Source: Clostridiales bacterium UBA1246
GTDB taxonomy: Bacteria; Bacillota; Clostridia; Oscillospirales; Oscillospiraceae
Direction of reading: 5' to 3'
Length of the DNA stretch: 6,042 bases
Assembly (NCBI GenBank): GCA_002308315.1
Contig: DBWE01000191.1
Span: 1,066-7,107 of the forward strand
Shown here: one piece after another, positions 5,344 through 6,042 of the stretch
How the letters are laid out: every line of letters begins with the position of its first letter
How positions within the stretch are numbered: position 1 is the first letter of the stretch
Notes under the pieces: model-generated
Databases searched by the model: none
What the model was told of the DNA's origin: nothing
What the model saw: the letters and a program-made list of their open reading frames with translations, nothing else
Program-made: the position numbers and the translations under genes

Positions 5344-6042
5344 TTATTCGACAGGCTCGAAGTGATCGGAGGGAACGTGGCACACCGGGCACTGCTCGGG
5401 AGGCTCGTCGCCCTCGTGGACGTAGCCGCAGATGATGCATTTCCATTTCTTTGTCTTCTTTTCGGGCTCGCTGTCGGCCTCGATCCTTTCAAAGTCCTCC
5501 GCTCCGTGATGGCACAGAGGGCACTCGAAATCCGCGGGCAGCTCGTCGCCCTCATATACGTAGCCGCAAACCTTGCACCGCCACCCGCGCACGGCCTTTT
5601 TCGCCTGAGCGGGAGCGGACTTTACTTTTGCCTGATAGTAGGCGTAGGTCATCGGAGCGGCGTCGGAGAGCGAAAGAGCGTCCTCGACCTCGGCAATGAA
5701 AAGAGTATGGCTTCCGAGATCCCGGGACGAGGTCACGCGGCAGGCGAAAACGGCTGCGGCGCTTTTGAGATAGCGTATGCCGTTGCCGAGGCAGTCGGAG
5801 CCGTCGAAGCCGTCGAACTTGTCGGCGTCGCGGCCGGACTGCATACCGAAGCGCCGGAAGGTATCGGCGGGCTCCGCCTCGGTCAGAACGGATACGTTGA
5901 AGCGGCCGGTACGCAGGATCATGCCGCAGGTAAGGTTTTTGTTGATGACGCATACGGATATCTGCTTCGGCTCGGAGGCGCACTGTATGGCCGTGTTTAT
6001 TATACAGCCGTTTTCTTTGCCGTCCTCTTTCGCGCTGAGCAG
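5344..6042 (-). CDS. Flavin reductase fused to two rubredoxin-type domains (5' end outside window)
   Basis: The last 232 residues are present, read on the - strand from the window edge to a TAA stop. Residues 1 to about 145 resemble the FMN-binding split-barrel flavin reductases of anaerobes: LLSAKEDGKENGCIINTAIQ, FNVSVLTEAEP, FGMQSGRDADKFDGFDG, LGSHTLFIAEVEDA and PMTYAYYQAKVKS. Two iron-binding rubredoxin-like domains follow: C156-x2-C159-x14-C174-x2-C177, then a charged linker (about 187-198), then C202-x2-C205-x12-C218-x2-C221. The family is that of high-molecular-weight rubredoxin (Hrb), which passes electrons from NADH through flavin and rubredoxin iron to partners such as diiron flavoproteins that reduce oxygen or nitric oxide. 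That role is inferred here. By comparison with the family only about 15-20 N-terminal residues seem to be missing. The gene is convergent to the ribosomal operon and has no functional link to it. Confidence 0.9.
   Translation of the reverse strand: MLSAKEDGKENGCIINTAIQCASEPKQISVCVINKNLTCGMILRTGRFNVSVLTEAEPADTFRRFGMQSGRDADKFDGFDGSDCLGNGIRYLKSAAAVFACRVTSSRDLGSHTLFIAEVEDALSLSDAAPMTYAYYQAKVKSAPAQAKKAVRGWRCKVCGYVYEGDELPADFECPLCHHGAEDFERIEADSEPEKKTKKWKCIICGYVHEGDEPPEQCPVCHVPSDHFEPVE
5403..5577. repeat. Internal DNA repeat pair coding for the two rubredoxin Cys knuckles
   Basis: Bases 5403-5439 and 5541-5577 match at about 30 of 37 positions, sharing GCTCGTCGCCCTC and, four bases later, ACGTAGCCGCA. 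The offset is 138 bases, exactly 46 codons, so both copies are in the same frame. They encode the first Cys pair and the CGYV-(Y/H)-EGDE part of each rubredoxin domain. The match includes synonymous positions, so either duplication or shared codon preference could explain it. Confidence 0.75.

Noticed and set aside
5552..5983. A 143-codon - strand frame overlapping the flavin reductase gene in another frame
   Set aside because: Its product is Arg-rich and lacks any motif, while the overlapping frame carries clear flavin reductase and rubredoxin motifs.

Overview
The window is the 3' half of a bacterial S10/spc/alpha ribosomal-protein supercluster on the + strand, followed by a terminator and one convergent gene on the - strand. 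The order is secY(3' end)-adk-map-KOW protein-infA-rpmJ-rpsM-rpsK-rpsD-rpoA-rplQ. The small KOW (L14e-like) protein between map and infA, the strong GA-rich Shine-Dalgarno sequences, the zinc-binding adenylate kinase lid, the four-Cys S4 and the anaerobe-type flavin reductase-rubredoxin all point to an anaerobic Firmicute. A Clostridia member with fairly high GC (by eye a little over half) is most likely. Genus cannot be read from this window.

Layout: 1-264 is the SecY C-terminus. 282-1970 holds adk, map and the KOW gene, with overlapping or nearly touching ends that suggest translational coupling. 1972-3136 holds infA (TTG start), rpmJ, rpsM and rpsK. 3161-3787 is rpsD. A 91-base gap (3788-3878) contains a GC-rich hairpin. 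3879-5268 holds rpoA and rplQ. 5282-5328 is a strong, nearly symmetric terminator serving both strands. 5344-6042 (-) is the 3' part of a flavin reductase fused to two rubredoxin-type domains; its 5' end lies outside the window. There is no gene-free stretch over 300 bases, and no convincing promoter was seen, so the + strand genes are probably transcribed from upstream of the window.

Functionally the + strand genes form one growth-linked unit: membrane protein export (SecY), nucleotide balance (Adk), N-terminal methionine removal (Map), translation initiation (IF-1), ribosomal proteins L36, S13, S11, S4 and L17, and the RNA polymerase alpha subunit. The - strand gene is unrelated electron-transfer machinery, probably for oxygen or nitric oxide detoxification. 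The region is conserved housekeeping DNA. I found no undescribed system. The points most worth a second look are the tandem rubredoxin domains, the rpsD-rpoA leader hairpin, the non-consensus Adk signature and several start-site decisions.
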